Shown: positions 18,893 to 27,758, counted from the first letter of the stretch. The stretch: 64,000 nucleotides of DNA from Pseudomonas sp. R84 (GCF_009834515.1 NZ_CP019426.1:2283501-2347500), one strand, 5' to 3'. Notes: generated from the letters alone by a model not told the origin. A program made the numbers and translations.

Positions 18893-19864
18893 ATGCAGCA
18901 TCTCGATCTACAAGTGGTGCGGCGAGCGCTGGAGTGGTCGGTGGCGGGGCAGCGCATCTGGCTCTGCACCGTGCTCACCACTTACGGTTCGGCACCGCGT
19001 GCGCCGGGTTCGCTGCTGGCGGTGAACGATGGCGGACAGTGGATCGGCTCGCTGTCCGGCGGTTGCGTCGAGGAAGATTTCTTGGAGCGCGTCGCCGAAG
19101 GTGCGTTTCTCGATGCGGTCAACGTCGTGCGTTACGGGGAAGGCGACGATCCGCGTTCGCGAGTCAGCCTGCCTTGTGGCGGCATTCTCGACGTGCTGGT
19201 TGAGAAATTTGACGCTGACTGCGAGGTGCAGGCGCATCTGCGTGAATTGGAATCGGCGCTGCTCGGTCAGCGTCGCTTGATTCGCGAGGTCGATCTGGTC
19301 AGCGGTGCGCGCAGTTTGTTCGCTGATCGCGAGCAGGGTGCGCGGATCGAGCGTGAGATTGATCGGGTGCGCATCCGTGTCGGCGCGGCACAGCGTCTGT
19401 TGCTCGCCGGCTACTCCAGCGTGGCGCAGGCGTGTGCCGAGTTTGCCGTTGGATTGGGTTTTGAGGTGATTCTCTGCGATCCGCGTGACGAGGTGCTTGA
19501 AGGCGTGGTGCTGGATGGCGTGGAAATTCGTCGGCAATTGCCGTCGGTGTTTATTGCTGATGGTGGCTGTCATCGTGATACGGCGGTGGTGGCGCTGACG
19601 CATGATCCGCGTATCGACGACCTGGCGATGATGGAAGCAGTGCGCACCGAAGCGTTCTACATCGGCGTGATGGGGTCGCAGCAGACGTCGCAGAAGCGCT
19701 TCGAGCGGTTGCGTCGTATTGGTGGCTTGGGCGAGGCGGAGCTGGCGCGGATTCATGCGCCGATCGGTCTGAACCTCGGCAGCAAGACCCCGGCGGAAAT
19801 TGCTTTGGCGGTGCTGGCCGATATCCTGCGCATCCGCAGCGGGATTGCTCGGGATCAGCTCTGA
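18893..19864 (+). CDS. XdhC family molybdenum-cofactor maturation protein
   Basis: 323 residues. N-terminal XdhC/CoxI domain (WLCTVLTTYGSAPRAPGSLLAV, SLSGGCVEEDFLE) and C-terminal Rossmann domain (RLLLAGYSSVAQACAEFAVGLGFEVILCDPR, FYIGVMGSQQTSQKR). XdhC proteins bind Moco, promote its sulfuration and insert it into the large subunit, so this should be the dedicated chaperone of the upstream enzyme. The ATG lies 1 base after the cytochrome stop. Confidence 0.9.
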   Translation: MQHLDLQVVRRALEWSVAGQRIWLCTVLTTYGSAPRAPGSLLAVNDGGQWIGSLSGGCVEEDFLERVAEGAFLDAVNVVRYGEGDDPRSRVSLPCGGILDVLVEKFDADCEVQAHLRELESALLGQRRLIREVDLVSGARSLFADREQGARIEREIDRVRIRVGAAQRLLLAGYSSVAQACAEFAVGLGFEVILCDPRDEVLEGVVLDGVEIRRQLPSVFIADGGCHRDTAVVALTHDPRIDDLAMMEAVRTEAFYIGVMGSQQTSQKRFERLRRIGGLGEAELARIHAPIGLNLGSKTPAEIALAVLADILRIRSGIARDQL

Positions 19865-19880
19865 GTGCTGTATTTAATAA

Positions 19881-19909
19881 AAAGGGCCGCGACCAGCGGC
19901 CCTTTTTTT
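19881..19909. terminator. Shared terminator between xdhC and the convergent oxidase gene
   Basis: Stem GGGCCGC / GCGGCCC with loop GACCA. Seven T's follow on the + strand and an A/T-rich AATAAAAA lies on the other side, so it can serve both converging genes. Confidence 0.85.
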
Positions 19910-21191
19910 ACATCCCGAATTTATCGCGTAGCCCGTAATACCACGCACCCAGTGCGGCAAACGGCGTGCGCAACAGTTGCCCGCCGGGGAACGGGTAGTG
20001 TGGCAAGTCGGCAAACGCATCGAAGCGCTCAGCCTGACCGCGCAGCGCCTCAGCCAGCACCTTGCCTGCCAGATGCGTGTAAGTCACACCATGGCCGCTG
20101 CAACCCTGCGAGTAATAGATGTTGTCGCCCAAACGGCCGACTTGCGGCAAACGCGACAGGGTCAGCAGAAAATTTCCTGTCCAAGCGTAATCAATCTTCA
20201 CATCCTTGAGTTGCGGGAAAGCCTTGAGCATCTTCGGGCGAATGATCGCTTCGATGTTCGCCGGATCACGCGCGCCATACACCACGCCGCCGCCGAAGAT
20301 CAGGCGCTTGTCGCCGGTCAGTCGGTAGTAGTCGAGCAGGTAGTTACAGTCCTCGACACAGTAATCCTGCGGCAGCAGCGCTTTCGCCAGTTCATCACCT
20401 AGCGGTTCGGTGGTGATCACTTGCGTGCCGCATGGCATCGATTTGGCCGCCAGTTCCGGCACCAGATTGCCGAGGTAGGCGTTGCCCGCGACGATGATGA
20501 ATTTCGCCCTGACCTTGCCTTGCGGTGTATGCACCACCGGGTTGGCGCCGCGCTCGATGCGCACGGCAGGCGATTGTTCATAGATAGTGCCGCCGAGGGA
20601 TTCAATCGCCGCCGCTTCGCCAAGCGCGAGGTTCAGTGGATGGATGTGCCCGCCGCTCATATCAAGCATGCCGCCGACGTACTGATCGCAGGCAACCACT
20701 TCGCGGATGCGGCGTTGATCGAGCAATTCCAGTTGTGTATGGCCGAAGCGCTCCCAGAGGCGCTTCTGCGATTCCAGGTGGCCCATCTGCTTGGCCGTCA
20801 GCGCGGCGAACACGCCGCCGTCCTTCAGGTCGCACTGGATGTTGTACTTGGCCACACGCTCGCGAATGATCCGGCCGCCCTCGAACGCCATATGTCCGAG
20901 TAGTTGCGCCTGATTCGGGCCGACACTGCGTTCGATCACATCGATGTCACGGCTATAACTGTTGACGATCTGCCCGCCATTACGCCCGGAAGCGCCGAAA
21001 CCGATCTTGGCCGCTTCCAGCACGGTGACGCGAAAACCGTTTTCCAGCAGAAACAGGGCAGACGACAATCCGGTATACCCGGCGCCGATCACACAGACGT
21101 CCGTCTCCACATCATCCTGCAAGGCAGGGCGGGGCGGTACGGCATTGGCCGACGCAGCGTAATAGGACTCTGGGTAAAGGGTGTTCGCCAT
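19908..21191 (-). CDS. FAD-dependent amine oxidoreductase (gamma-glutamylputrescine oxidase type)
   Basis: 427 residues of the DAO family. The FAD dinucleotide motif is VCVIGAGYTGLSSALFLLENG at about 32-52, and the family stretch GFGASGRNGGQIVNSYS follows. The start MANTLYPESYYAASAN and the ending DKFGM resemble PuuB/PauB enzymes, which oxidise gamma-glutamylputrescine in polyamine breakdown. No other puu/pau genes are adjacent, so the exact substrate is an inference from similarity. Confidence 0.8.
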   Translation of the reverse strand: MANTLYPESYYAASANAVPPRPALQDDVETDVCVIGAGYTGLSSALFLLENGFRVTVLEAAKIGFGASGRNGGQIVNSYSRDIDVIERSVGPNQAQLLGHMAFEGGRIIRERVAKYNIQCDLKDGGVFAALTAKQMGHLESQKRLWERFGHTQLELLDQRRIREVVACDQYVGGMLDMSGGHIHPLNLALGEAAAIESLGGTIYEQSPAVRIERGANPVVHTPQGKVRAKFIIVAGNAYLGNLVPELAAKSMPCGTQVITTEPLGDELAKALLPQDYCVEDCNYLLDYYRLTGDKRLIFGGGVVYGARDPANIEAIIRPKMLKAFPQLKDVKIDYAWTGNFLLTLSRLPQVGRLGDNIYYSQGCSGHGVTYTHLAGKVLAEALRGQAERFDAFADLPHYPFPGGQLLRTPFAALGAWYYGLRDKFGM

Positions 21192-21333
21192 CCTGCAGCC
21201 TCTGTTTAATATATTTTACGAGTGCGTCGATCCTACCCGAGTTGAAAAACCTCCGCTAGCCACCGGAAAATCTTCGCCAACGACCCGAAATTAAATATTT
21301 TGCATATTCATAGGGTTAGGTGAAAAAAAGGTG

Positions 21334-21361
21334 TTGACACCCCTCCGGAATTCCGTAGAAT
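21334..21361 (+). promoter_or_regulatory. tRNA-Val(GAC) promoter
   Basis: TTGACA (21334-21339), a 16-base spacer and TAGAAT (21356-21361), ending 13 bases before the tRNA. Confidence 0.8.
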
Positions 21362-21374
21362 GCCGCCTCACAGC

Positions 21375-21451
21375 AGGCACGTAGCTCAGTTGGTTAGAGC
21401 ACCACCTTGACATGGTGGGGGTCGTTGGTTCGAGTCCAATCGCGCCTACCA
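21375..21451 (+). tRNA. tRNA-Val (anticodon GAC)
   Basis: 77 bases with encoded CCA. The anticodon loop TTGACAT gives GAC. The acceptor stem AGGCACG against CGCGCCT has one non-pairing position (A5 against C68); the other six pairs are canonical. Confidence 0.94.
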
Positions 21452-21482
21452 AACAAAATCCGCTCTGCTGGGCGGTCTGGAA

Positions 21483-21512
21483 GGGCTCACCGAAAGGTGG
21501 GCCCTTTTTTGT
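21483..21512 (+). terminator. Terminator of tRNA-Val(GAC)
   Basis: Stem GGGCTCACC / GGTGGGCCC (one G-T pair) with a GAAA loop and a T run. Confidence 0.85.
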
Positions 21513-22124
21513 TGTCTGCGATTTGCAAAACTTTTGCAAAACCCTCCGTAGAGTGCCAGTTCGACTCCGCGCTTAATCGATCTCCGGGCATTCCAAATTC
21601 CATGAGTAGACCTTCATGGTTTTTATATCTTCGCCCACGGTTCCTGCTCCAAGGCAGGTTCTCTGTTCGGTGTAGTTGAGCTGATGTGTTGAATTCCCAT
21701 GGTGCAGGATTCAATTTCTACGAAGCCTTTTCTCTTTACGATGTTTTCTACGCCAAACTTCCCTGAGCAGGTCGGGTGGCGGAAGATTGAGGAATCGCCG
21801 TTCGTCGCCAGCGTCCTTTGAAAAAGTGTGGATATTGAATAGGTTACGATTGTTACTAACCAGCCAGTTATCAAAAAAATGTTGTTACTGTTCGTGGAAT
21901 TAAGTAACATTCGCCCCGCGTTCACCACCACGGTTTATGCATTTTTAAATCCCAAGCTTCCATCAGCTGCTTGGGATTTTTTTTGCCTGCGATTTGGCAT
22001 CTGCTGTTTCAAATTCTCCTCGCAATGCCTCATCGCGCCCGACGATTCCGTCGCAAGCAAATCCCTGCTTTTTCGACTACTACTGACTGGCCGATTTTCA
22101 ACTCTTTCTGATGGAAGTGTGTCG
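21513..22124. other. Gene-free, AT-richer segment downstream of tRNA-Val
   Basis: About 610 bases in which no open frame resembles a protein family known to me. It holds a tandem TTTGCAAAAC repeat (21522-21531 and 21533-21542) and a hairpin terminator at 21954-21986. Composition is visibly more AT-rich than the flanks. The position just after a tRNA makes an eroded integration site plausible, but no integrase was recognised. Confidence 0.5.
21954..21986 (+). terminator. Orphan terminator
   Basis: Stem CCCAAGC / GCTTGGG (within ATCCCAAGCTTCC ... GCTGCTTGGGAT) followed by eight T's. No gene is recognised upstream, so it may end an untranslated or decayed transcript. Confidence 0.7.
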
Positions 22125-22580
22125 ATGCTGGTTCACTGGTTTCTCGCAGCTGTTCATCTGCTGGCTTTTGCTTTGGGCTTTTGGGCGGTTCTGACTCGCG
22201 GGGCGGCATTTAGTCGCCTGGCTGCCGGTTCAGGCGAGGCCAAGCGCGTTTTACTGGCCGATAACCTGTGGGGCATTTCTGCGTTGATTCTGCTGGTGAC
22301 AGGCGGGATGCGGGCTTTTGGCGGCTTTGAAAAAGGCACTGACTATTATCTTCACCAGTCACTGTTTCATCTGAAGATGACCCTGTTTGTGCTGATTTTG
22401 ATTGTAGAGCTCGCCCCGATGATCACGTTGATCAAGTGGCGGATCGCATCTGCGCGCGGCGCGGTACTCGATACCGGGCGCGCGAGGCTGTACGCCCGAA
22501 TCAGTCATGTCGAGGCATTGTTGCTGGTGCTGATGGTGGTTGCGGCGACGGGGATGGCGCGTGGCGTGACATTCGGTTAG
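22125..22580 (+). CDS. DUF2214 family integral membrane protein
   Basis: 151 residues, four predicted membrane spans (LVHWFLAAVHLLAFALGFWAVL; DNLWGISALILLVTGGMRAF; LFHLKMTLFVLILIVELAPMI; ISHVEALLLVLMVVAATGMA). The pattern fits DUF2214, predicted membrane proteins without known function. The frame is open further upstream but the conserved start is MLVHWFLAA; GGAAG lies about 9 bases before it. Confidence 0.8.
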   Translation: MLVHWFLAAVHLLAFALGFWAVLTRGAAFSRLAAGSGEAKRVLLADNLWGISALILLVTGGMRAFGGFEKGTDYYLHQSLFHLKMTLFVLILIVELAPMITLIKWRIASARGAVLDTGRARLYARISHVEALLLVLMVVAATGMARGVTFG

Positions 22581-22748
22581 AGGGCAAATTCTCTGCGGTC
22601 TATCGGAAACGTCCGACAGCCAGCCAGGGGGAGGGCAGGTAGTATCGTGCGGCAAGGGAATAGAGGGGGGAAGTAGAATCGGCTTATCGTGTCAGGCGCC
22701 GTACCCAGCAGAGTGGGGAGCGGATGGCAAAACGGCGCATGAAGCTCT

Positions 22749-22781
22749 AGCCAGTCATTCCACAAGGTAAACGGACTGGCT
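22749..22781 (-). other. Inverted repeat downstream of rsmE
   Basis: Eight-pair inverted repeat AGCCAGTC / GACTGGCT with a 17-base loop, 18 bases past the rsmE stop. There is no T run, so terminator function is doubtful. The remainder of 22581-22798 shows nothing recognisable. Confidence 0.35.
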
Positions 22782-22798
22782 ACTGACTGCGAGGCGGC

Positions 22799-22993
22799 TC
22801 AGGGAGTTTGTGGTTTGTCCGGGGCGGTCAGGCCAGCCTGAATGCGCTGGTAAATCTCTTCTCTGTGCACGGCAACGTTTTTCGGAGCGTTGATACCAAT
22901 GCGGACCTGTTGGCCGCTTACGCCCAGAATGGTGATAGTGATGTCATCACCGATGTTTATGCTTTCACCGACTTTGCGGGTGAGTATCAGCAT
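22799..22993 (-). CDS. rsmE: RsmE, CsrA-family translational repressor
   Basis: 64 residues. The start [20 protein letters not shown] and the tail [14 protein letters not shown] match RsmE of P. fluorescens rather than RsmA. RNA-contact elements are the N-terminal LTR strand and VAVHREEI with Arg44. Asn39 stands where I recall Asp in the studied RsmE. It binds ANGGA motifs on mRNAs and is titrated by RsmX/Y/Z RNAs under GacA. The leader contains UCAAGGAGAAGACC before AUG, so a GGA overlaps the ribosome site, consistent with autorepression. ATG at 22993 is preferred to a further upstream start. Confidence 0.93.
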   Translation of the reverse strand: MLILTRKVGESINIGDDITITILGVSGQQVRIGINAPKNVAVHREEIYQRIQAGLTAPDKPQTP

Positions 22994-23243
22994 GGTCTTC
23001 TCCTTGATTGCTTTGTAGGGCACCTGATTCAGACAGTGCAGAGGTCGGTGGTACGTATAGATTAGTGCGAAGTCTCACGGTTTGGGTGCCTCTTTCTGAC
23101 GCGCAGATGCGGCATTAATTCCCAGGGCGTAACTATACAGAGGCTGCAGGCATCAATCTCGTTGTTTTGTGCCCATTTTGCGGGGCTCGCGAAGTATTTA
23201 TGAATGATAAGATCGCGGCTTTGAGAATTTCGAGGAAAGCGTT

Positions 23244-23612
23244 GTGCGCAAATTGGTTTGGGTAGTCGCGGCACTGGTATTGGCAGGGTGTGGTGAAGGC
23301 AAGAATGCAGACGCACCAAAACCACAGTCGGCAGCAGTGACGGCGCCGGCGGCGGCCGCTGCACCACAATGGGATCTCGAAGTGCGCGGTGAAACGCCAC
23401 AGGCTATCAGCGACCTGAGTGGCTGGTTGATCGAGCACGCCTTCGTACCTACGGTGATCAAGGACAGCAGTGGCAAAGCGCGAATTCTGATTGGTCCTTT
23501 CAACTCGCAAGCCGACGCTGAGGCCCGAAAAGTACAAGTGGATGCTGCTCTGGTGAAAGCCAAGAAGCAGAATATTGAATCGGTAGTGATCGAGCACCCG
23601 ATCACGCCGTAA
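23244..23612 (+). CDS. Small SPOR-like lipoprotein
   Basis: 122 residues. Signal peptide with lipobox LAGC (Cys16), then an Ala/Pro-rich linker (residues 20-41). The C-terminal fold of about 80 residues resembles SPOR repeats (ISDLSGWLIEHAFVPTVI, ARILIGPFNSQADAEARKVQVD). It is probably anchored to the outer membrane and touches peptidoglycan. The start is GTG 23244, behind GAGGAAAGCGTT. Confidence 0.75.
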   Translation: MRKLVWVVAALVLAGCGEGKNADAPKPQSAAVTAPAAAAAPQWDLEVRGETPQAISDLSGWLIEHAFVPTVIKDSSGKARILIGPFNSQADAEARKVQVDAALVKAKKQNIESVVIEHPITP

Positions 23613-23699
23613 ACGCTGCGTTTCAGCGGAGCGACCTAAAGGACCTTGGATGTGGCTCGTCTTATACGAGTCAGTCACGATTTTCCGAAGGAGCTCCGC

Positions 23700-24602
23700 A
23701 TGGCCTCCGCCAATCCTTACAAGCTGTTCGACGTCATCCTGCATCGCAAAACCTTACTCAGCCCGCACATGATGCGGATCACGCTGGCCAGTCCTGCTGT
23801 TAAAGAAATGGCCACTTGGGCGCCTGATCAAAGGGTGAAGCTGTTTTTTCCTGCGGCTGATGGTTCGCCTGCCAGGCTTGCTCAGGGAGAGGGTTGGTAC
23901 GCCCGGTTCAAGGCAATGATTGCCGATCGACGTCCGGCCATGCGCACTTACACCATTCGCCATTTGCGTGCAGAACAAGGCGAAGTGGATATTGATTTCG
24001 TCCTGCATGGCGAAACCGGACCTGCTTCGCGTTGGGCGCTTCGGGCGCAGCCCGGTGATTCGATGCAGGTTCTCGCTCCGGATCGCCGGTTTTCAGCACG
24101 GGACGCCGGAGGATTCGAATGGAAGCCGCCGCAGACCCTCAAGCAGGTTTTGCTGGTCGCCGACAGCACCGCGCTACCTGCGGCCATGGGCATTCTCGAT
24201 GAGTTGGCCGCTATGGCCGAGCCACCTCTGACTCAAGTGTTTTTCGAAGTCGACAGTGTCGAGGATATGCTGGCAGTTCCCGATTGGGCCGGGCTGACGG
24301 TGCAGTGGCTGATCCGGGACCAGGCCAGCGCCGGTACGTTGATGGCGGCGGCGGTACAGAAAGTCGTTCCAGCCATTCATGCCTCATCCATCGGCAAGGC
24401 TGTCGAGTTGGCCGAGGTCGATATCGATAAAGAGATTCTTTGGGAAATAGCCGAGACAGCCAGTGAGGGTTTCTATGGCTGGATCGCTGGAGAAAGCGCT
24501 GCAGTGATGAGCCTGCGCAGATACCTGATCAAAGAGTGCGGGATCCCGAGGGAGTCGCTCAACCTGATGGGTTACTGGCGCTACAACAAGGCGGGCAGCT
24601 AG
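23700..24602 (+). CDS. Siderophore-interacting-protein family FAD/NAD(P)H reductase
   Basis: 300 residues. N-terminal FAD-binding barrel (LLSPHMMRITLASPAVKEM; the RTYTIRHLR motif matches RxYxxR flavin binding) and C-terminal SIP domain (VLLVADSTALPAAMGILDEL; GWIAGESAAVMSLRRYLIKECGI). Relatives such as ViuB and YqjH reduce ferric siderophores to release iron. ATG 23700 sits 6 bases after AAGGAG; the upstream frame extension has no such site. No clear Fur box was seen just upstream. Confidence 0.85.
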   Translation: MASANPYKLFDVILHRKTLLSPHMMRITLASPAVKEMATWAPDQRVKLFFPAADGSPARLAQGEGWYARFKAMIADRRPAMRTYTIRHLRAEQGEVDIDFVLHGETGPASRWALRAQPGDSMQVLAPDRRFSARDAGGFEWKPPQTLKQVLLVADSTALPAAMGILDELAAMAEPPLTQVFFEVDSVEDMLAVPDWAGLTVQWLIRDQASAGTLMAAAVQKVVPAIHASSIGKAVELAEVDIDKEILWEIAETASEGFYGWIAGESAAVMSLRRYLIKECGIPRESLNLMGYWRYNKAGS

Positions 24603-24606
24603 CCAC

Positions 24607-24646
24607 AAAAAAGGCCTCGGACATGACGTTCGAGGCCTTTTCGTTT
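24607..24646. terminator. Bidirectional terminator between the reductase gene and endA
   Basis: Nine-pair stem AAGGCCTCG / CGAGGCCTT, preceded by an A run and followed by TTTTCGTTT, placed between two converging genes. Confidence 0.85.
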
Positions 24647-24656
24647 AAGTGGTCGA

Positions 24657-25346
24657 TCAACCGCAGGCTTTCATATTCACCGGACCGACAAATTCATTGC
24701 CGCGCCCCATCACGCACGCCATGCTCTGATTGCGCTGGCGCTCCCAGTCTTGCACCGGGTAAGTCTTGTCCCATGCCTCATACAATTGCCGATCCTGCTT
24801 CGACAGGCGCAAGCCGTACTGCTTGCTCATGTAGAAGTATGTGCGGGCAATCATGCCGCGAATCGACGGGCGAGGCATGACCTTCTTCGCCTTGAAGTCG
24901 ACCTGGGTCAGGCACGAACCGTATTGCCCGGATTGCACTGGCAGCCAGCCGTAGCTGAAATTGCTGCGATCGCCATTGACCTCGCCAATGCTCGGCACCA
25001 GGTTATGCAGATCGGCTTCAGCCTTTTGATAGCTTGGGTCGTATCGGGTGCAGTTCTTGCGGCCGCCTTCCTGCCAACACTGACGCTGATGGCCGAACTG
25101 CCAGGCCGGCACGATGTGTTCCCATTCAATACGTGACGCACGTTTGGCATTCTTGCGCGGTACGTAACCGCAAGCCTTCAGGTCAACCTTGTTGCCGGTG
25201 TACTTGCACCCGCAATAAAACTCTGTGGACTGCGGTGCATAAAGCTTCCAGGCAACCTTCTTGGCTTCGGTAAATGTGCGGGGGGCGCCAGCCTGGGCAC
25301 CCATGGCGATGAACAGCAACAGCAGAGCAAAACAGCGGACACTCAT
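24657..25346 (-). CDS. endA: Exported endonuclease I
   Basis: 229 residues with a signal peptide (MSVRCFALLLLFIAMGAQA). The endonuclease I family is seen in IEWEHIVPAWQFGHQ (His-metal motif), DLHNLVPSIGEVNGDRSNF, and Cys pairs for disulfides. It cuts double-stranded DNA in the periplasm or outside the cell. ATG 25346 follows GGAAGATTGA. It lies 4 bases after the stop of the DUF1654 gene, so the two form an operon under the LexA-like site at 25609. Confidence 0.92.
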   Translation of the reverse strand: MSVRCFALLLLFIAMGAQAGAPRTFTEAKKVAWKLYAPQSTEFYCGCKYTGNKVDLKACGYVPRKNAKRASRIEWEHIVPAWQFGHQRQCWQEGGRKNCTRYDPSYQKAEADLHNLVPSIGEVNGDRSNFSYGWLPVQSGQYGSCLTQVDFKAKKVMPRPSIRGMIARTYFYMSKQYGLRLSKQDRQLYEAWDKTYPVQDWERQRNQSMACVMGRGNEFVGPVNMKACG

Positions 25347-25350
25347 TGAA

Positions 25351-25590
25351 TCAATCTTCCTTCGGCACAACCCAAAAAATCTGCACGCCACCGTCGTCGC
25401 GATAGGCAAGGGTAACGTTGTCGTTCTCGTCGATTTCCTCGAGCAGGCGCTCCCACTCGTCCATCGGCTCGTCCGGCAGACGGAAGATCAGTGCCGCTTT
25501 GGCTTTCTGTGCGGTGGGGGAATTGATGATTTTCTGAACGCGCATGCCCATGCGTTCGTAAGCGTCAGGAGCATCAGGGGAGGTGGCCAC
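25351..25590 (-). CDS. DUF1654 family protein
   Basis: 79 residues from a GTG start (VATSPDAPDAYERMGMRVQK). GTG 25590 is chosen because AAGGA lies 7 bases before it. The longer in-frame starts at ATG 25620 and 25641 fall in or before the LexA-like box and have no ribosome site. The family is short, nearly confined to Pseudomonas and its phages, and of unknown function. The ending VTLAYRDDGGVQIFWVVPKED is typical. It is the first gene of a two-gene operon with endA. Confidence 0.82.
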   Translation of the reverse strand: MATSPDAPDAYERMGMRVQKIINSPTAQKAKAALIFRLPDEPMDEWERLLEEIDENDNVTLAYRDDGGVQIFWVVPKED

Positions 25591-25608
25591 GAGGTTATCC
25601 TTATTAAG

Positions 25609-25626
25609 CTGTACGTGCATACAGTA
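25609..25626 (-). promoter_or_regulatory. LexA (SOS) box
   Basis: Read on the minus strand: TACTGTATGCACGTACAG. It contains CTGT-N8-ACAG and fits 14 of 20 positions of the extended consensus. It lies 19 bases upstream of the DUF1654 GTG start, over the expected promoter, and nothing else is nearby for it to control. Confidence 0.8.
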
Positions 25627-25816
25627 TTTAACTGTAAGCATTTTCGCAACTGCTTAAAATTCAAGAAAATCCTCTGACAGCGCTTTTCCGATTTTGGTGT
25701 AGGTCGTGTCGAATTTTTTGTGGGAAAAGTGCGAGAGCGTTGTGAGCGATGCACCACCCGCCCGACAGGCGAATGGTGCAGGGTGCCCAATCAAGAATTG
25801 ATTGGGCGAAGGCCCA

Positions 25817-26944
<1,128 letters not shown>

Positions 26945-27044
26945 TCATCTAGATGCACTCCGAGCCGATCTGGATGCCCGGGGTGCGGTGAAGGGAGCAG
27001 GATCTGTACCAGCCGTACTTTGCGTCAGAGAAATGTTTAACTCG

Positions 27045-27058
27045 ATGATTTACATCAA
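27045..27058. promoter_or_regulatory. Anr/Fnr-like box upstream of ansB
   Basis: ATGATTTACATCAA matches TTGATNNNNATCAA at 9 of 10 defined positions. It is in the 26906-27253 gap, the only clear signal there. A class II arrangement on the minus strand would start transcription near 27010, leaving a leader of about 105 bases before ansB. Confidence 0.55.
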
Positions 27059-27253
27059 GATTTTATTAGTTGGCAAATCGCGGGACGAATCGTTTATCCG
27101 GGTTTCCGAACAATGGGCGCTTTCTCGTTCGGCTCTCCGAAAAGGACTACTGCTTTTGTCGAGTGATTCCAGTGGCCGGTTTCGGCTTTTGTGCTAAAGA
27201 AACCTTCGCGGGGGCCGATGGTTGTTCAAGTAAACAGAATCTAGGGAGTTCAC

Positions 27254-27703
27254 ATGTCACTGACGGTCGGTTTATCTAGTCCTGCTGCAGTCACCATCGG
27301 CGGCAAAACCGCAGCGACAATCAATGCATTGAGTGAGGCGGGAGCTGAGGCTTCCACCGAGGCGCTGGGCACTGAGAAAGAATCGAACAATCAGGTCCGG
27401 ACCGGTGGTGCTGCTGCGCCAGAAGACAGCAAGGCTGAAAGCGGCGACAACCTGAGCGTCACGGTCAAGATGTTGCTCAAGCGCATGCAGGAATTGCAGA
27501 AGCAACTTCAGGAGCAGCAACAACAACTGGCGGCCGCACAGGCCAAGAGCTATCCGACGCCTGAGGCCAAATCGCAGGCGGTGATGTCCATTCAGGGGCA
27601 AATCGCGCAAACCAGCGCTGCGATGGCAGAAGTGGCCGGTGCACTGGTCAAGGAAATGACGAAGAGTTCCACCAGCGGTAATCTTGTCAGCACCACGGCA
27701 TAA
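27254..27703 (+). CDS. Conserved hypothetical coiled-coil protein
   Basis: 149 residues, no family recognised. The first 70 residues are Ala/Thr/Gly/Glu-rich and look disordered. Residues about 75-105 (VKMLLKRMQELQKQLQEQQQQLAAAQA) form a strong coiled coil, and a second amphipathic helix (MSIQGQIAQTSAAMAEVAGALVKEM) follows. No signal peptide or membrane span. The ribosome site GGGAGTTCAC precedes the ATG. It stands alone between divergent ansB and the rbs operon; a hairpin follows at about 27712-27734 but without a T run. Confidence 0.75.
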   Translation: MSLTVGLSSPAAVTIGGKTAATINALSEAGAEASTEALGTEKESNNQVRTGGAAAPEDSKAESGDNLSVTVKMLLKRMQELQKQLQEQQQQLAAAQAKSYPTPEAKSQAVMSIQGQIAQTSAAMAEVAGALVKEMTKSSTSGNLVSTTA

Positions 27704-27758
27704 GCAGCGGAGGGCGAGTCGGACGATTCGCCCTAAAAAAAATGACGATTTCTGATTG

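Noticed and set aside
21291..21539. 82-residue minus-strand frame containing a GAIGLEPTTPTMSRWCSNQL stretch
   Set aside because: It is the antisense of tRNA-Val and its terminator, a well-known false protein in databases.
23613..23699. Search for a Fur box before the siderophore-interacting-type gene
   Set aside because: No GATAATGATAATCATTATC-like sequence; iron control is not supported by what is visible.
27712..27734. Hairpin GGGCGA...TCGCCC after the coiled-coil gene as terminator
   Set aside because: It is followed by A's, not T's, on the plus strand, so it is not a normal rightward terminator.
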